A DNA stretch of 64,000 nucleotides, taken from the NCBI RefSeq assembly GCF_030269925.1, contig NC_085125.1, forward strand, positions 1,270,501-1,334,500, given 5' to 3'. The notes below the pieces were generated by a model. The model saw nothing but the letters and a program-made list of their open reading frames with translations. It was not told where the DNA came from and did no database searches. A program made the position numbers and the translations under genes. Shown here piece after piece: positions 21,962 through 34,203 of the stretch. This stretch comes from Bombyx mori. Its lineage: Eukaryota > Arthropoda > Insecta > Lepidoptera > Bombycidae. How positions within the stretch are numbered: the first letter of the stretch is position 1; each line of letters starts with the position of its first letter.

Positions 21962-21973
21962 AACAAAAGGCCT

Positions 21974-22364
21974 ACTCAATTTATCTAATAAAAAAACAGC
22001 GCTTAATTTCCGTATGTATTAACAGTTAAGTAATAGATCCGGTGTATGCATTAAAATGAATAAATGAGTCGTCTATTATCAAAGGTGGCAATCTGTGCAT
22101 TTGGACAAAAAAATATTATTGATATGTCAATACAGATTGATTTGAATATAATCGTATCCTTCAAAGAATACAGTTCAAAACCTGCATTAAATAAATGTTA
22201 ATACTTAACCTGTTATTTATCTAAGATGTCGTTCAGAAGAGTTTTGTGACTGCCAATGGAATAATACTAAGTCAATAATTCGTTTTTTTGATTTACCAAT
22301 AACTGTCCAAAAGTCACATTGCCTTTGACTCAAATATAAAGAGGCGAAACAAGAAAATATTAAC
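21974..22364. other. No gene seen
   Basis: AT-rich, nothing recognised. Confidence 0.5.
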
Positions 22365-22450
22365 TTTTTTATTGATTTGTAGATGAGTGGACGAGCTCAC
22401 GCCCTACTTGATATTAAGTGGTTAACGCAGACCATAGACATTGACCTCTC
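22365..22450 (-). mobile_element. Bm1 SINE, 3' fragment
   Basis: GAGTGGACGAGCTCACGCCCTA...TTAAGTGGTTAACGCAGACC tracks the inverted Bm1 end for about 85 bp. Confidence 0.6.
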
Positions 22451-23117
22451 AATCTGGAATCGAAATATTCGTACGTGGCATGAGACTTTAGCACGAGTAA
22501 TGGTTAATAAAAAATATAGTGTGAAAAAACTGTATAGCATTTACCAGCAGTAAAGAAAATTCACCACTCAGCAGTACAGAAAATTCACCAGCATGCTATA
22601 GTTTACATGAATTTTAGGATATCTTTGGCAATAGAGATCCCATCACTCAACAGATTTGAAGAAGAGAAGAAACTTAAAACAGTACACCTTACGAAAATCG
22701 CGATAGTAGATATCGAAACTGCACCTTAACATCTCCCCAAATTAAAACCACGTAACCGGAATTTTAATTATTTCGCAAACGAAAAAGTGAACGAACAATT
22801 TTTTATAATTTTTTACACAAAGCCCCCGAATAAGCTTCGGAGGTGCGTTTCGAAATTACGTTAATTTTCGTAGCCCGAAAGCTCTTGGAACGCTTTAACG
22901 CGAACTTTGAGCTTGAGATCTTCCACGAATTCCACCTTTTGTAATTCGGCGCTCGGCGCTTAAATTGAAAAAATTGCAAAACTTTGCAAATACATATTTT
23001 GACTTAATTTGTGTATATTTTAATAATAAATATTTATTAAACATTGGATCGCATATTGTTCTTATTTCATTTATTAATGATATTATATGGGCACGTAATT
23101 TAAAGCAGATATAGGCT
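22451..23117. other. No gene seen
   Basis: A G/C-rich stem at about 22823-22850 (AAGCCCCCGAATAAGCTTCG) is visible, but there is no gene or repeat context for it. Confidence 0.45.
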
Positions 23118-23335
23118 TTGGGCTTTGGGCAAGGTAGAAGGGAAAAGACCCGCCGGCCGGCCACCAAACCGTTGGTCGGATCAGATAACTGCGCTCACTG
23201 GACTCTCTGTTACCAACGCCCTGAGAGAAGCCGAAAACCGAAGCAAATGGAAGCTGAGGGTACAAAGAGCCACGATGGGCTTTCAAGGACACGACCTTCA
23301 GCAATGAAGAATTCGACTAAGAAGAAGAAGAAGAT
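23118..23335 (+). pseudogene. RTE-type LINE, C-terminal stub of ORF2
   Basis: Open from GKVEGKRPAGRPPNRWSDQI to GFQGHDLQQ stop, then AAGAAGAAGAAG. Same family as 9765-9972. The GKVEG.RP.GRPP.RW.D motif is better preserved here. It ends the protein of an RTE-like element; nothing upstream remains. Confidence 0.8.
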
Positions 23336-23389
23336 AGGCTTTCAATATATAGGTTTTGACCGCACCGGATACATTTCCCCTCCTGGGTG

Positions 23390-23462
23390 AGCCCTTGTTA
23401 GTCTACTTGTTTGTCCTGGTGAAACTGGAAAGGTCTCCGGGCCACTAGCAATTTTTCTTTTA
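23390..23462 (-). repeat. Left-end fragment of the 19768-type repeat
   Basis: Inverted GGCCCGGAGACCTTTCCAGT and CACCAGGACAAACAAGTAGA match the opening of copy B at 19770-19830. Confidence 0.55.
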
Positions 23463-23635
23463 GAAACAAATCCTAGCTCCTGTAATATGTACGTACCCAG
23501 CTTTGTTTAGGGAGCAATATCAATTAAGAAGGTTCTAGAATAAGATAAAATCAGACCCGCAATGAACTCGCTTACTTACTGGCAGGGCTTCCTTTGAAGC
23601 TCGTAACAGATCTAGTATCAATACAATTGAGATTT

Positions 23636-23828
23636 TATTTATTTATTGCTTAGATGAATGCACGAGCTCAGGCCCACCTGCTGTTAAGTGGTTACCGGAG
23701 CCCATAGACATCCACGACGTACATGCCGTCACCCACCTTGAGACATGAGTTGTAAGGTCTCACTTTTAACAGTACAACGGCTGCCCCGCCCTTCAAACCG
23801 AAACGCATTACTGCTTCTCGGCAGAATT
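23636..23828 (-). mobile_element. Bm1 SINE, body (CCGTCACCCACC subfamily)
   Basis: Inverted Bm1 with the variant CCGTCACCCACCTTGAGACA and a TTTTAACAGTACAACGG block in place of the usual TATAGTTACAACGG. It stops at CTTCTCGGCAGAATT. The same variant block occurs at 59007-59247 and 54020-54262, so these three form a distinct subfamily. Confidence 0.85.
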
Positions 23829-24179
23829 CTCATTTTCCAAGTGATCAGTGGTCACAATTTCATGACCATGGTCCCGGGTAACTGCGTAATCTCAGGTTGG
23901 CTGATCATCTGGTCATTTTAGGTCATAGAGACGTTTTAAACACTGCACCCAATTGTGGCTTGCACCTGAATTCACCTCATTTCAATGCGGTTCTGGCAAA
24001 TTTCCAATAGCACGTGACCGGATTAGATTCCTCAACGTATTGTTTGCTGAACGTTCCACCGCAGGATTACGAGCGCGGCTTTAGGTGAGATTAAGGAATT
24101 AGTCAATAGAATAAGGGCTTCGAGAGGTGAATTTCATTATTTGGTCTGCAGAAACGGGTTTTTGAATTAATTTATTAAG

Positions 24180-24617
24180 TCGTCGTGGCCTAAAGGATAA
24201 GACGTCCGGTGTATTCCTACGTAGCGATGCACCGGTGTTCGAATCCCGCAGGCGGGTACCAATTTTTCTAATGTAATACGTACTCAACAAATGTTCACAA
24301 TTGACTTCCACGGTGAAGGAATAGCATCGTGTAATAAAAAACTCGAACCCGCAAAATTATAATTTGCGTTATCACTGGTGGTAGGACCTCTTGAGAGTCC
24401 GCACGGGTAGGTACCACTACCCCGCCTATTTTCGCCGTGAAGCAGTAATACGTTTCGGCTCGAAGGGTGGGGTAGCCGTTATAACTACACGGAGACCTTA
24501 GAACTTATATCTCGAGGTGGGTGGCGCATTTACGTTGTAGATGTCTATGGGCTCCAGTAACCACTTAACACCAGGTGGGCTGTGAGCACGTCCACCCGTC
24601 TAAGCAATAAAAAAAAA
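24180..24617 (+). mobile_element. Bm1 SINE, full length
   Basis: About 438 bp. The tRNA-related head starts TCGTCGTGGCCTAAAGG, with a polymerase III A box TGGCCTAAAGG at 24186-24196 and a B box GTTCGAATCC at 24237-24246. The linker GGTACCAATTTTTCTAATG and the AATTATAATTTGCG block follow. Then comes the regular body from ACTGGTGGTAGGACCTCTTG to the A-rich tail. The internal promoter boxes look intact, so this copy could have been transcribed. It would need a LINE reverse transcriptase to move. Confidence 0.95.
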
Positions 24618-24623
24618 TATATA

Positions 24624-24735
24624 CCTCAAGGAGGGTGGCGCATTTACGTTGTAGATGTCTATGGGCTCCAGTAATCACTTAACACCAGGTGGCATTAGTG
24701 AGCTAGTCCACCCATATAACCAATAAGAAAAAAAA
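24624..24735 (+). mobile_element. Bm1 SINE, 3' fragment directly after the full-length copy
   Basis: CTCAAGGAGGGTGGCGCATT through GCTCCAGTAATCACTTAACA to an A run. It begins seven bases after the previous tail in the same orientation, forming a head-to-tail pair. Confidence 0.85.
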
Positions 24736-25169
24736 ATTGAAAACGCACTCACAGGGAGTGCTGATATTGTATGTATTAGCCGGTGAGATCGGATCTCTGT
24801 ATGCTTTCACATTCCACGCATTCTTGAAGTACATAACAGATTGGTTTCGACGCCTCGCAATAGGTGATAATCGCCATAGATATGAGGCAGTGCTATTACC
24901 TTACTAGGACTTAAACCAGGTGGCCTGAACTGATAGGATAGGTAACTAGCCTTTAAGGAGGAGAACATAATAGCTTCGACTTTGGTGCATGTATTCTACT
25001 AAGTTTATTTACTGAACTAGAAGCAAGTATGTTTTAGTAAATATATGTGATATCCTCTATTCGATTTGGGCCAATAAAACAGATAATTGCTTCACACAAT
25101 TTTAATTTTAATTCCGTTCTTTATTACATATAGCAAAGCAAATAAAATATATGTCATTCTTCCGTTTTG

Positions 25170-25409
25170 ACCTCTTGTGAGTCCGCACGGGTAGGTACCA
25201 CCGCTCCGCCTATTTCTGCCGTGAAGCAGTAATGCGTTTCGGTTTGAAGGGTAGGGCAGCTGGTGTAACTATACTAAGACCTTAGAACTTATATCTCAAG
25301 GTGGGTGGCGCATTTACGTTGTATATGTCTATGGGCTCCAGTAACCACTTAACACCAGGTGGGCTGTGAGCTCGTCCACACATCTAGGCAATAAAAAAAT
25401 AAAAAAAAT
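25170..25409 (+). mobile_element. Bm1 SINE, body
   Basis: TGACCTCTTGTGAGTCCGCA to CACATCTAGGCAATAAAAAA; all internal blocks present, head absent. Confidence 0.92.
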
Positions 25410-26841
25410 CGTAGAAGTACTCTCATTCTTCTTCTCGCTTAAAAGAAAACTCTATGACAAACATCCACAGTCTCTATTAAATTCATACATACTTATGTCC
25501 TACCCACTTTCTAATCAATCTTGCGCGATATTCTCGACATGATACTTTTCAACAATGTAACTCTACGCTTAGGTTCCATACAGTTTATGATCAAGAAAAG
25601 AATGGAAGATCGGCACACGGTGAGAATTTGCCTTATGGACGCTGATTCATCATCACCCCACAATTGGCTTGACTGATCTTATTGTCTGCTCAGGACACCA
25701 TCAAAGATGCCTTCAGGAATGCTTTACCCATGATGAGCATCGAAGCCTACTTCCAAACTTCGTTCAGAAGACTACTTCTACTTCAAGTAGCTAGATGAAG
25801 TTAGAAAACTCCTATGAGCGAAAAGAGTATCTATCCTAGCCATCGAAGTAAATCGAATTCGCTGCAGCCCGAGATGCAAGGTGTAAAAGTTATTATTTTG
25901 AATTGGCTCGCGCTCTCTCAACTAGAGTACTGGCATTTGGCTCGGTCACTCAAGTCCGATACGATTGCCACCCTACCCCCATTCGAGCGCTCCTCAGACT
26001 TTAAGCTTAATACTTGAATGCTCCAGATACTGGTAGCATCAACCGAAACACAGGACTTTGCCGAAAAGTTCGATTTCTAACTTAACCCGCAGCATCATCT
26101 CGCGGATCTTTAGATCGGGTGTTCTCAGTGGGCCACGATTCCAAATGGGTGATAGCAGCACTCGCGAAGCAAATGCCCTTGAACTGCCAGGTCTCCTCTG
26201 AGGGCGCTCGGGCAGTTGCTGCCGTAGTGGCCTATGAGCTCTCCAGTCTGTCCTAACCCTTCAGGACTATTTTTTTGTATTTCTTTTTTTATTACTTAGA
26301 TGGCCAGATTGCTTAGGCCACTACGACTTAAACTAGCCGCGATACTCCCAAAAATACATCACGCACTACAGCTTTTGCGTTAGATGACTACAGATAGTTA
26401 TTGTACATTTATGATAAACTCAATCCATAAACACTTCGTGCTACCATAACATGCCGTGCCGTTTTTGTTATAGAGAAACTTTCCCGAGCTTTATAAATTT
26501 GAAGTTTCCTCGAAATCATCAGCATTGAAGCGAGGCGTCTCTCACTTGGAATTAATAAAAGTTTATCGCGGCGCGCTGCTCGAATTAATTTAGCAAAATA
26601 TTTCTTCAAGTTTTTACTTCTTTCCGGGTTTCGAATTTCGTACTTAACACGATATTAACGGCTATTTTTGTAAGTACGAATAAAAGCGGCGGATTATTAG
26701 GTATTTTCTTGACCTTTTTTTAACATTTTGCAGGGACTTATGTATATCAGATCAGAGTATCTGGTAGCCCAGAATGTTAGGATAGGTTGGTTACGTGTAA
26801 TGAGTTACACACTATGTATATGTATTTTTATATGCATTTTT
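25410..26841. other. No gene supported
   Basis: Between 25590 and 26260 the composition is closer to 45% GC with short open frames (for example 25814-26017 +), which might be an old decayed element, but no domain is recognisable. The 66-codon frame at 26409-26609 (-) is unsupported. Confidence 0.45.
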
Positions 26842-27090
26842 TACTGGCGGTAGGACCTCTTGAGAGTCCGCGCGAGTAGGTACCACCACCCTGCTTATTT
26901 CTGCCGTGAAGCAGTAATGCGTTTCGGTTCGAAGGGTGGGGCAGCCGTTGTAACTATACCTGAGACCTTAGAAGTTATGTCTCAAGGTGGGTGGCGCATT
27001 TACGTTGTAGATGTCTATGAGCTCCAGTAACCACTTAACACCAGGTGGGCTGTGAGCTCGTCCACCCATCTAAGCAATAAAAAAAAGGTA
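26842..27090 (+). mobile_element. Bm1 SINE, body
   Basis: TACTGGCGGTAGGACCTCTT to CACCCATCTAAGCAATAAAA, nearly consensus. Confidence 0.93.
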
Positions 27091-27339
27091 AAGTACGCTT
27101 TATTTTACACATTATAAAATAAACATGCTTTATATAAAATTTAAATAGGCGATTTTGTCGAGGCCTAAAAACCATTGTCGCTTAGTCACGTTTGCCTTTC
27201 AAGCGTCGATATGTACCAAAACCATGTACGTACCAGCTTAGAATCGCATTTGGAATTGCATCATTTGACATTAGTTTACCCGTCACTTAACTCACTAAGG
27301 TTTCACTAATGACCGCGTTACAAACTTTGTTTATCAATC

Positions 27340-27815
27340 AGGTTTGTGCTGGGGAGTGCTCTGAGGAATTGTTTGAGATGATCTCATCATCTCCTTTTTA
27401 TCATCGCACCTCCCGCCATCGGAGCAGAGTTCATCCATGTTATCTGGAACCGCTGCGTTCATCGACAGTGCGTTTCCAGAGGTCTTTCTTGCCACGTACC
27501 ATCCGGCTATGGAATGAGCTCCCCTCCACGGTGTTTCCCGAGCGCTATGATTCAAACGAGGCTCGTGGAGAGTATTAAGCGGTAGGCAGCGGCTTGGCTC
27601 TGCCCCTGGCCATTGCTGAAGTCCATGGGCGTTGGTAACAACTGACCATCAGGTAGCAGTAGTAGCACCTAGAACGCTCGAGAAGTACAACGCCATCTAT
27701 TGTCAGCGAACCATCGCCCATGGACTTCAGTAATAGCCAGGGGCAGTGGTTACCAAACCACTCACCATCAGGTGGGTCGTACGCTCGTTTGCCTACAAGA
27801 GCAATAAAAAAAATC
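27340..27815 (+). pseudogene. LINE C-terminus fused to an LTR piece and an inverted LINE segment
   Basis: 27347-27640 matches the ORF2 C-terminus and tail of the inner-LINE family (GECSEELFEMI, LWNELPSTVFPERYD). A 15-bp gap removes the MSFFKR segment. At about 27655 the tail switches to CAGTAGTAGCACCTAGAACG and on to CCATCTATTGTCAG (end 27708), which is LTR sequence as at 45381. Then 27710-27747 is an inverted copy of the LINE tail, followed by the normal tail end at 27755-27810. The same LINE-to-LTR junction is found at 45381, so the chimera is older than this copy. Confidence 0.8.
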
Positions 27816-28246
27816 TGTTTGTATGTCAATCGTACAAATAGTGCATTTTAAATATTACATCTATTCGGAAAATATGAAGCGTCACAAGATAGTTTCCCAA
27901 CAGACAACAAAATTTAAGCTCAACGTCTTCCCGTAGCTGCGATCCGATTAAAAATCTGGCGACTTTCAAGACAGTATCGACAATAGAAAAACAGTCCTTA
28001 AAAACGGGCAAGCAGCGTTGAAAATCCGATGGAAACAGCAATTCGCGTCTTTACCTCTTCAACGGCAAGGACAATTGTACGGAACGCAGTGAAAATTCAA
28101 TTTCGTGTCTGTTGAAAGATTCCGAAATCTCATTTTGATATTTGAAATGCGAGTGGAGTCTTCGATCCGAGAACGGCTTCTTCTATTCGAGGAACATTTG
28201 TGTTTGAGTCTACATAGATTAATTATAACTAAATAAATATAAGCTT
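27816..28246. other. No gene seen
   Basis: No transposon signature; a 71-codon frame at 27826-28041 (-) has no recognisable domain. Confidence 0.45.
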
Positions 28247-28491
28247 ACTGGTGGTAGGACATCTTGTGAGTCCGCGCGGGTAGGTACCACCACCCTGCCT
28301 ATTTCTGCCGTGAAGCAGTAACGCGTTTCGGTTTGAAGGGTGGGGCAGCCGTTGTAACTATACTGAGCTCTTAGAACTTATATCTCAAGGTGGGTGGCGC
28401 ATTTACGTTGTAGATGTCCATGGGCTCCAGTAACCACTTTACACCAGTTGGGCTGTGAGCTCGTCCACCCATCTAAGCAATAAAAAAAAAG
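28247..28491 (+). mobile_element. Bm1 SINE, body
   Basis: ACTGGTGGTAGGACATCTTG to CACCCATCTAAGCAATAAAA, nearly consensus, no head. Confidence 0.93.
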
Positions 28492-29541
28492 CAAGCGTTT
28501 CTCTACGGGATAAAATGCGCAATACCGAAATGTCACGGTAACCTTGATATCTTTGAACCTAGACTCAGGGGATTTGTCAAATGTGTGAAGGATATCCTAT
28601 TTAACAGTGGCTAGTTATCAATATTTGTAATTTCAATTGTGTTTTCAATAGCCAAAGCTATGCACATTAATATGGTTTTGCTGAGTGCACATACTATTTA
28701 GATTGCAATCCAGATTAGATCTAGGTACTACTTGTACGATTTAGCTAATAATTATGTACTGTAATGATTGTAATTTGTTTTGTACATCAATAAATAAAAA
28801 AAATATTTATTTATTTAAGGATTACCGACAGGGTTTACAGTAAGACATAAAGACCCGTACGGACTCACAAGAGGTCCTACCACACCTGTCTGTAAAGTAT
28901 AAAAGATCCTAGTGATTGGGGCTCTTTAGATGAATAAGTAGTAGCTGATCAATGAAACGCAATCCCAGCGACAAAGTAGATAGTAAGATAAATGTCTATT
29001 TCTTTTGATTTTTTTTCACACAGTAAAACAAAAATCTCTTCTATTGCCCGACAAGATTTCCTCGCGACAAAAGAATCTCATTCAATTAACATCGTTCATG
29101 CTACTTTTGTAATTTCGTCCTGGGACTAATGAACAAGTTGTAATTAGATAAGAGAAGTTTAAGTGACGAAGGAAATCTCTGGGCCAGTTGGTTAGGGTTC
29201 GAGGAGGTTGAAGTTTATTTATTTATTTATTTATTTCCGTAAATATTTAAAGACTATGACCGACGCCGAGGTGACCTTGGGCGAGACGAGTCCAGCCAGA
29301 TACTATATCCAGCTCAAACCATAAGGAAATAGGACCGGGTCAAAATCTGTGACGTCAAAGCTGATGACGTCATGTAAGGTTTATTGTTAATTCTTCAAGA
29401 AAATTATAGTTTTTTAGTGACAATATTTTTATAAACGTTAGATAATGGAATTTAAAGCTTTATATTTTGTAATCACCATGAACTTATCCATAACTGCAAA
29501 ATAATTACAATATAGCATTTGTTATGTTAAAATTAATACTT
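28492..29541. other. No gene; Bm1 scrap at 28850-28886
   Basis: CCGTACGGACTCACAAGAGG TCCTACCA at 28852-28880 is a 30-bp inverted scrap of Bm1. A (TTTA)n run sits at 29216-29237. Otherwise non-coding. Confidence 0.55.
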
Positions 29542-29825
29542 TACTGGTGGTAGGACCTCTTGGGAGTCCGCACGGGTAGGTACCACCGCCCCGCCTATTT
29601 CTGCCGTGAAGCAGTAATGCGTTTCGGTTTGAAGGGTGGGGCAGCCGTTGTGACTATACTGAGACTTTAGAACTATATCTCAAGGTGTGTGGCGCATTTA
29701 CGTTGTAGATGTCTATGGGCTCCAGTAACCACTTAACACCAGGTGGGCTGTGAGCTCGTCCAAACATCTAAGCAATAAAAAAAAAAAAGAAAAGAAAAAA
29801 AAAAAAATAATAATAATAATAATAG
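29542..29825 (+). mobile_element. Bm1 SINE, body, with long A/AAT tail
   Basis: ACTGGTGGTAGGACCTCTTG to CATCTAAGCAATAAAA, then about 50 bases of A-rich sequence ending in (AAT)n. The extended tail suggests slippage at a formerly pure poly(A). Confidence 0.92.
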
Positions 29826-30810
29826 AATTTTCGGATTGCCATGTGGCAATACTGTTGGTAGGGGGAAATTATTGTAGTAGGAATGAGGCATGCTAGTAAA
29901 AGTGGAGCAAAAGGACACTGTGGTTAAGAGAACGAAGAACGAAGTCACGGGAGCAAAACTAGTTAGAGTGGGTACTTGGTAGTGAGTACATACCTCTAAG
30001 TTAAAGAAAGAAATACAGTGGTATTACTAAAAATACAGTATGGATTTAAGTAAACCACTGCAGTCTGCGGTTTATTTTTTTATTTCCTATCTGATGAAAG
30101 CTTATTTTACACACCATATAAGCACAGTCAAGACTTGCGTTGGCAGAAACACAAAAATATTGTAAATCCACTACAGCAGCGACATGAAAACGATTCCTAA
30201 AGTCTCGACTGTGCAAAATATATACAAATTAAACATTCCTTTTATCATTGTTGTAAAGCGTATACACGACTCATTTCTTGCCCTTATAATAGGAAACCTC
30301 ACTTTTGGGTCAGGAGATTGGGTACCCGAATTTCATAACCATAAACATATCAGATAATTGTATTGGAGCGCGCAGAGAAAGCTCTTTAGTATTTCGTTGA
30401 ACCTCTGATCGTAAAATCATAGAATCGAATAGAATGTTTACACGAATTTTTGAAGTGAAAACTTCTTTAGAATCGTTGTGTTTTCAAACCGGATGCAACG
30501 GAAAAAACGACAGGTAAGAGACACAAATACCAAAATGTGTAGGATGAAGCCAGCAAAGAATGAGACAGAAATATACATACTATTTAATACAGCGCCAACT
30601 GTGAGATTTTTTAATACTAACGTGTGTATGAAAGCTCTTGTAGTGAATTTTAATTTAGGGTTATACGTGAAATTAAAATATCAATTCACAGAGGGCGCTA
30701 CCTTAAAATTATTTACTAATGACAAAATTTTACATATACTTAAGACGTTTAGGATAATTGTATTTTAATTTTGGAAGGTTTCACTTCTACCACGTGTGAA
30801 TTGCACAGAT
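29826..30810. other. No gene supported
   Basis: The 96-codon frame at 30478-30768 (+) has no known domain and AT-rich codons; I leave it out. Confidence 0.45.
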
Positions 30811-31250
30811 GTATTTTTTTATTGCTTAGATGGGTTGGACGAGCTCACAGCCGACCTAGTGTTAAGTGGTTACTGGAGCCCATAGACATCTACGACGTAG
30901 ACGCGCCGCCCACCTTGAGATACAAGTTCTAAGGTCTCAGTATAGTTACAACGGCTGCCCCACCCTTCAAATCGAAACGCATTACTGCTTCACGGCAGAA
31001 ATAGGCAGGGCGGTGGTACCTATCCGCGCGGACTCACAAGAGGTCCTACCACCAGTAATTACGCAAATTATAATTTTGCGAGTTTCATTTTTATTACACG
31101 ATGTTATTCCTTCACCGTGAAAATCAATCGTGAACATTTGTTGAGTACGTATTTCATTAGAAAAATTGGTACCCGCCTGAGATTCGAACACCGGTGCATC
31201 GCTCAACACGAATGCACGGGACGTCTTATCTGTTAGGCCACGATGACTTC
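30811..31250 (-). mobile_element. Bm1 SINE, full length
   Basis: Inverted full-length copy. The T-rich tail is at 30811 and the tRNA head ends at TTAGGCCACGATGACTTC. On the - strand the B box is GTGTTCGAATCTCAGGC, with a substitution after the core, and the A box is GTGGCCTAACAG. It is close in length to the copy at 24180. Confidence 0.94.
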
Positions 31251-32734
31251 AAAATTCATATTTCGCGTTAAATTTACATTTCGTAGACTTTGGTATCACG
31301 AGAATCTGTATTACACAGTACGGGAGCTTCGGTACAATATTTGATTCAGTATGCAGTCAGTCGTATACCCGTGATGGTATGCGGCGTGAAGCACAAGAAT
31401 ATTAAATTTTCAGTTTATTGAATACTGCTACTAATATTAGATTTTGTGAATTATCTAAAATATTTTCAATAAAAAAAGAACGTATTCACGCTATTCGTGC
31501 AAAATCATATTTAAAATTATGAAATTGAATCTGAAATTCTGAAAAATCTTGAAAATGAATGTTTTTTTTTGTCATTCGTGAATGGATTTATCGCATCTGG
31601 TGTTGAGTGAGACTCCAGCGCATAGAACTCAATCGCTTTAACAGTATTTGTAACTCTATGAAATAGCCACTCATCCCTAAAAGCAATAAAATATATATGT
31701 CGGCGCGGCGCCAGGGATGGCTAAGCGGTAGTTTCCGTCATCACTCGTATTTGGTTGAACTCAGTTTATAAAAAGTCAATAAAACCTTTTGAATAATAAT
31801 TATTGAAACTCAACACACACAACTTTCACAATGACAGGGTAAACCGACAGTTTCGTTCCACATACCGACAGACCGACTGACTGACTGCCAGAGACTCACT
31901 GACTGAGACGGACGGAATGACTGTCTGACACGGAATGCCCCGATTCTGTCCACGTACCGCCATTTTATACTGTGGCGTTACGTAGTCTACCCTACATTTT
32001 GTGATATTTATCAAAACAATATTTCATCATTTAAAATAATAATCAAAACAGCGTCTTAATATTACTAAAAGTCGTTAACCACGACATATATAATGACAAT
32101 TTTAAAGCTTAATAGTAGTTACATTATACTTAATAAATATTTGCCATATTATAAAAGTGATATACATTACATACTTAATACAGGAATATAGAATGAATAT
32201 AGATTTTTTGCTTTCCTTTATATCAGATCAATAATTACAGTTTTGAAAGACGTGATTACGGACAAATGACATATATTTCAAATTTATTTATAGCTAGCTA
32301 TATACACATGTATTTATTGGAAGAGAGCCATCACTGGGCTTCGTGCTGATTTACCTCAGTGGTGAACTGCATTCAAAATGGGCGGTAAAATTATGATCAC
32401 TTAAAAGAGCCTATAATAAGGTACCTACGTGAATAAAAAAAAACACTTGCTTGCTCTCTCTCAAGCTTGCTAGTTGTTTGAAGCGTAGCACATCTATTTA
32501 TAATTTCAATTTTGAATACAGTCTGGAAGATTCTAAGCGTTTGACCTTACATTGATTGAAATAAAGCTAATAAAATCACTAGTCTCCAAAATCTGTACCG
32601 TCGTAATATGTAGGTACCAATATCGCGTAACTGCCGGACTGGGGATCGTTGGGCGATTAACGGAAAGCTCAGTGGCCAACTAACGGTTCTTATCATTAAA
32701 GAAATCCGAAAACACCACTTTTCGGCTCATAAAT
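31251..32734. other. No gene; degenerate repeats
   Basis: An imperfect GACTGACTGACT run lies at about 31865-31930. A diverged Bm1-like trace is at 31580-31645. The block AATAATCAAAACAGCGTCTT at about 32037 resembles one at 10349 (AATAATCAAAACATTGTCTT), both followed by a CCACGA.ATATATAAT motif. Confidence 0.45.
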
Positions 32735-32970
32735 TACATATCGGCACATCCACTCCGCTGGCCCTCTGTTCTAATAAATCTATCGGGTTTCTTCCTGTAT
32801 GGGGCGTATTTAGGATAAGCATTTTGAAAAACTGCGTTTCTTGCCGGATCTTCTCAGTTGGTCGCAATTCCGATCCAGTGATAGATATTACTAGGGCTAG
32901 TAGTAGTAAATTCTCATAGGCTGAGCTCGTGAGCTCACGTGCCCATACGCCAGAAACTGTAATACCAAAG
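32735..32970 (-). repeat. Unclassified repeat, inverted copy of the 19482 type
   Basis: On the - strand, GGATCGGAATTGCGACCAAC and TGAGAAGATCCGGCAAGAAA match the core of the pair at 19.5-20.0 kb, with CTCACGAGCTC upstream. Confidence 0.6.
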
Positions 32971-33129
32971 GGTGCCTGCGAAAAAAAAAAAAATTTTTTA
33001 ATAGTCAACCTTGTGATCTATAGTCTGGTCTACTCTATTTACAAACATTAATAAGTCTCAAATGAACTAATATACTGTAAAGTTGTCGATATCTTTACAC
33101 ACATCTCTTCACCGAGATATCATTGTTAA

Positions 33130-33385
33130 CGGCCGTCTGGTGTAGTGGTAAGTGACATGGTCACTACACAAGGGGGTCGCGGGTTCGAATCCCGCCAAGG
33201 GAAGGTATTTGTATGATAAATATAAATGTCTTTTCCAGGGTTATGGATGTATCTTAAATATATGTATGTGTATAATAAAAATCTTACATTTATTTCCGTT
33301 ATCTGGTACCTGTAACACAAGTTCTTTACGAACTTATCACGGGAACAGTTAACGTGGTGTAATGTTAGTAAATATTTATTATTTA
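33130..33385 (+). mobile_element. tRNA-headed SINE (not Bm1), copy 2
   Basis: Head GGCCGTCTGGTGTAGTGGTA with an A box (TGGTGTAGTGG) and a perfect B box (GGGTTCGAATCCCGCC), then the AAGGTATTTGTATGATAAAT body and an end rich in TTTATTATTTATT. It matches the inverted copy at 4185-4467 closely, including the segment GTTCTTTACGAACTTA before the tail. Confidence 0.85.
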
Positions 33386-33959
33386 TTATTTATTTATTTA
33401 TTGTAAATTAAATGTACTATTGACTCACTATATACCCACCCGATGGTGTGTAAAGCTGTAGCTGTTTCGCCTTAATATCAATCTTACGTGACTTGTCATG
33501 GACAATATCGAGCGAACTTGTATCTATTGGACTACAAAATCCATAGTGTCGTATCGAACCAAAGGGGGATTAAAATCACTAATCAATATTTAAAGTTAAG
33601 CGTCAATCCTGTATATTTTTTTTCAAAATTCTTAATTCACCCCTGGATTCCATTCCAGGCTTTTTCCTGAGCAAAGCGTACCGATAATCCCTTGTATGAG
33701 GGATCGTGCATGTGTGTCGAATGAAACATGCTATTTGATAATAAGCTCTAACTACGTGAATATAAAATAAAATTTCGATTGCCTATCCATGACGAAAGCG
33801 TTTTAATTCGTCACAAAATTTCGATGACGTCAAAGGTCTGACCGGTGACGCTGAATTAAGGTATTAATATTTTTGCCTGTATGGGCAACCGATGCAGCTA
33901 ATGCTAAGCTATTTACAACAACACCAGCTTATATGACCTTGAGACATCAACTAGACTAC
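33386..33959. other. No gene seen
   Basis: AT-rich, no supported frame. Confidence 0.5.
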
Positions 33960-34203
33960 TTATTGGTGGTAGGACCACTTGTGAGTCCGCGCGTGTAGGT
34001 ACCACCGCCCTGCTTATTTCTGCCGTGAAGCAGTAATGCGTTTCGGCTTGAAGGGTGGGGCAGCCGTCGTAACTATACTTGAGACCTTAGAACTTATATC
34101 TCAAGGTGGGTGGCGCATTTACGTCGTAGATGTCTATAGGCTCCAGTAATCACTTAACACCAGGTGGGCTGTGAGCTCGTCCACCCATCTTGGCAATAAA
34201 AAT
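33960..34203 (+). mobile_element. Bm1 SINE, body
   Basis: TTGGTGGTAGGACCACTTGT to CACCCATCTTGGCAATAAAA; nearly consensus, head absent. It lies just before the outer LINE. Confidence 0.92.

Noticed and set aside
21393..22029. ORFs of 209 and 145 codons on the + strand
   Set aside because: They are antisense shadows of the R1-clade ORF2 C terminus, whose - strand frame carries the zinc-knuckle motif.
22823..22850. GC-rich stem as a transcription terminator
   Set aside because: Bacterial-type terminators are not expected in insect DNA and no gene ends there.
30478..30768. 96-codon ORF as a small gene
   Set aside because: No recognised domain, AT-rich composition like its surroundings, no splice or promoter context.
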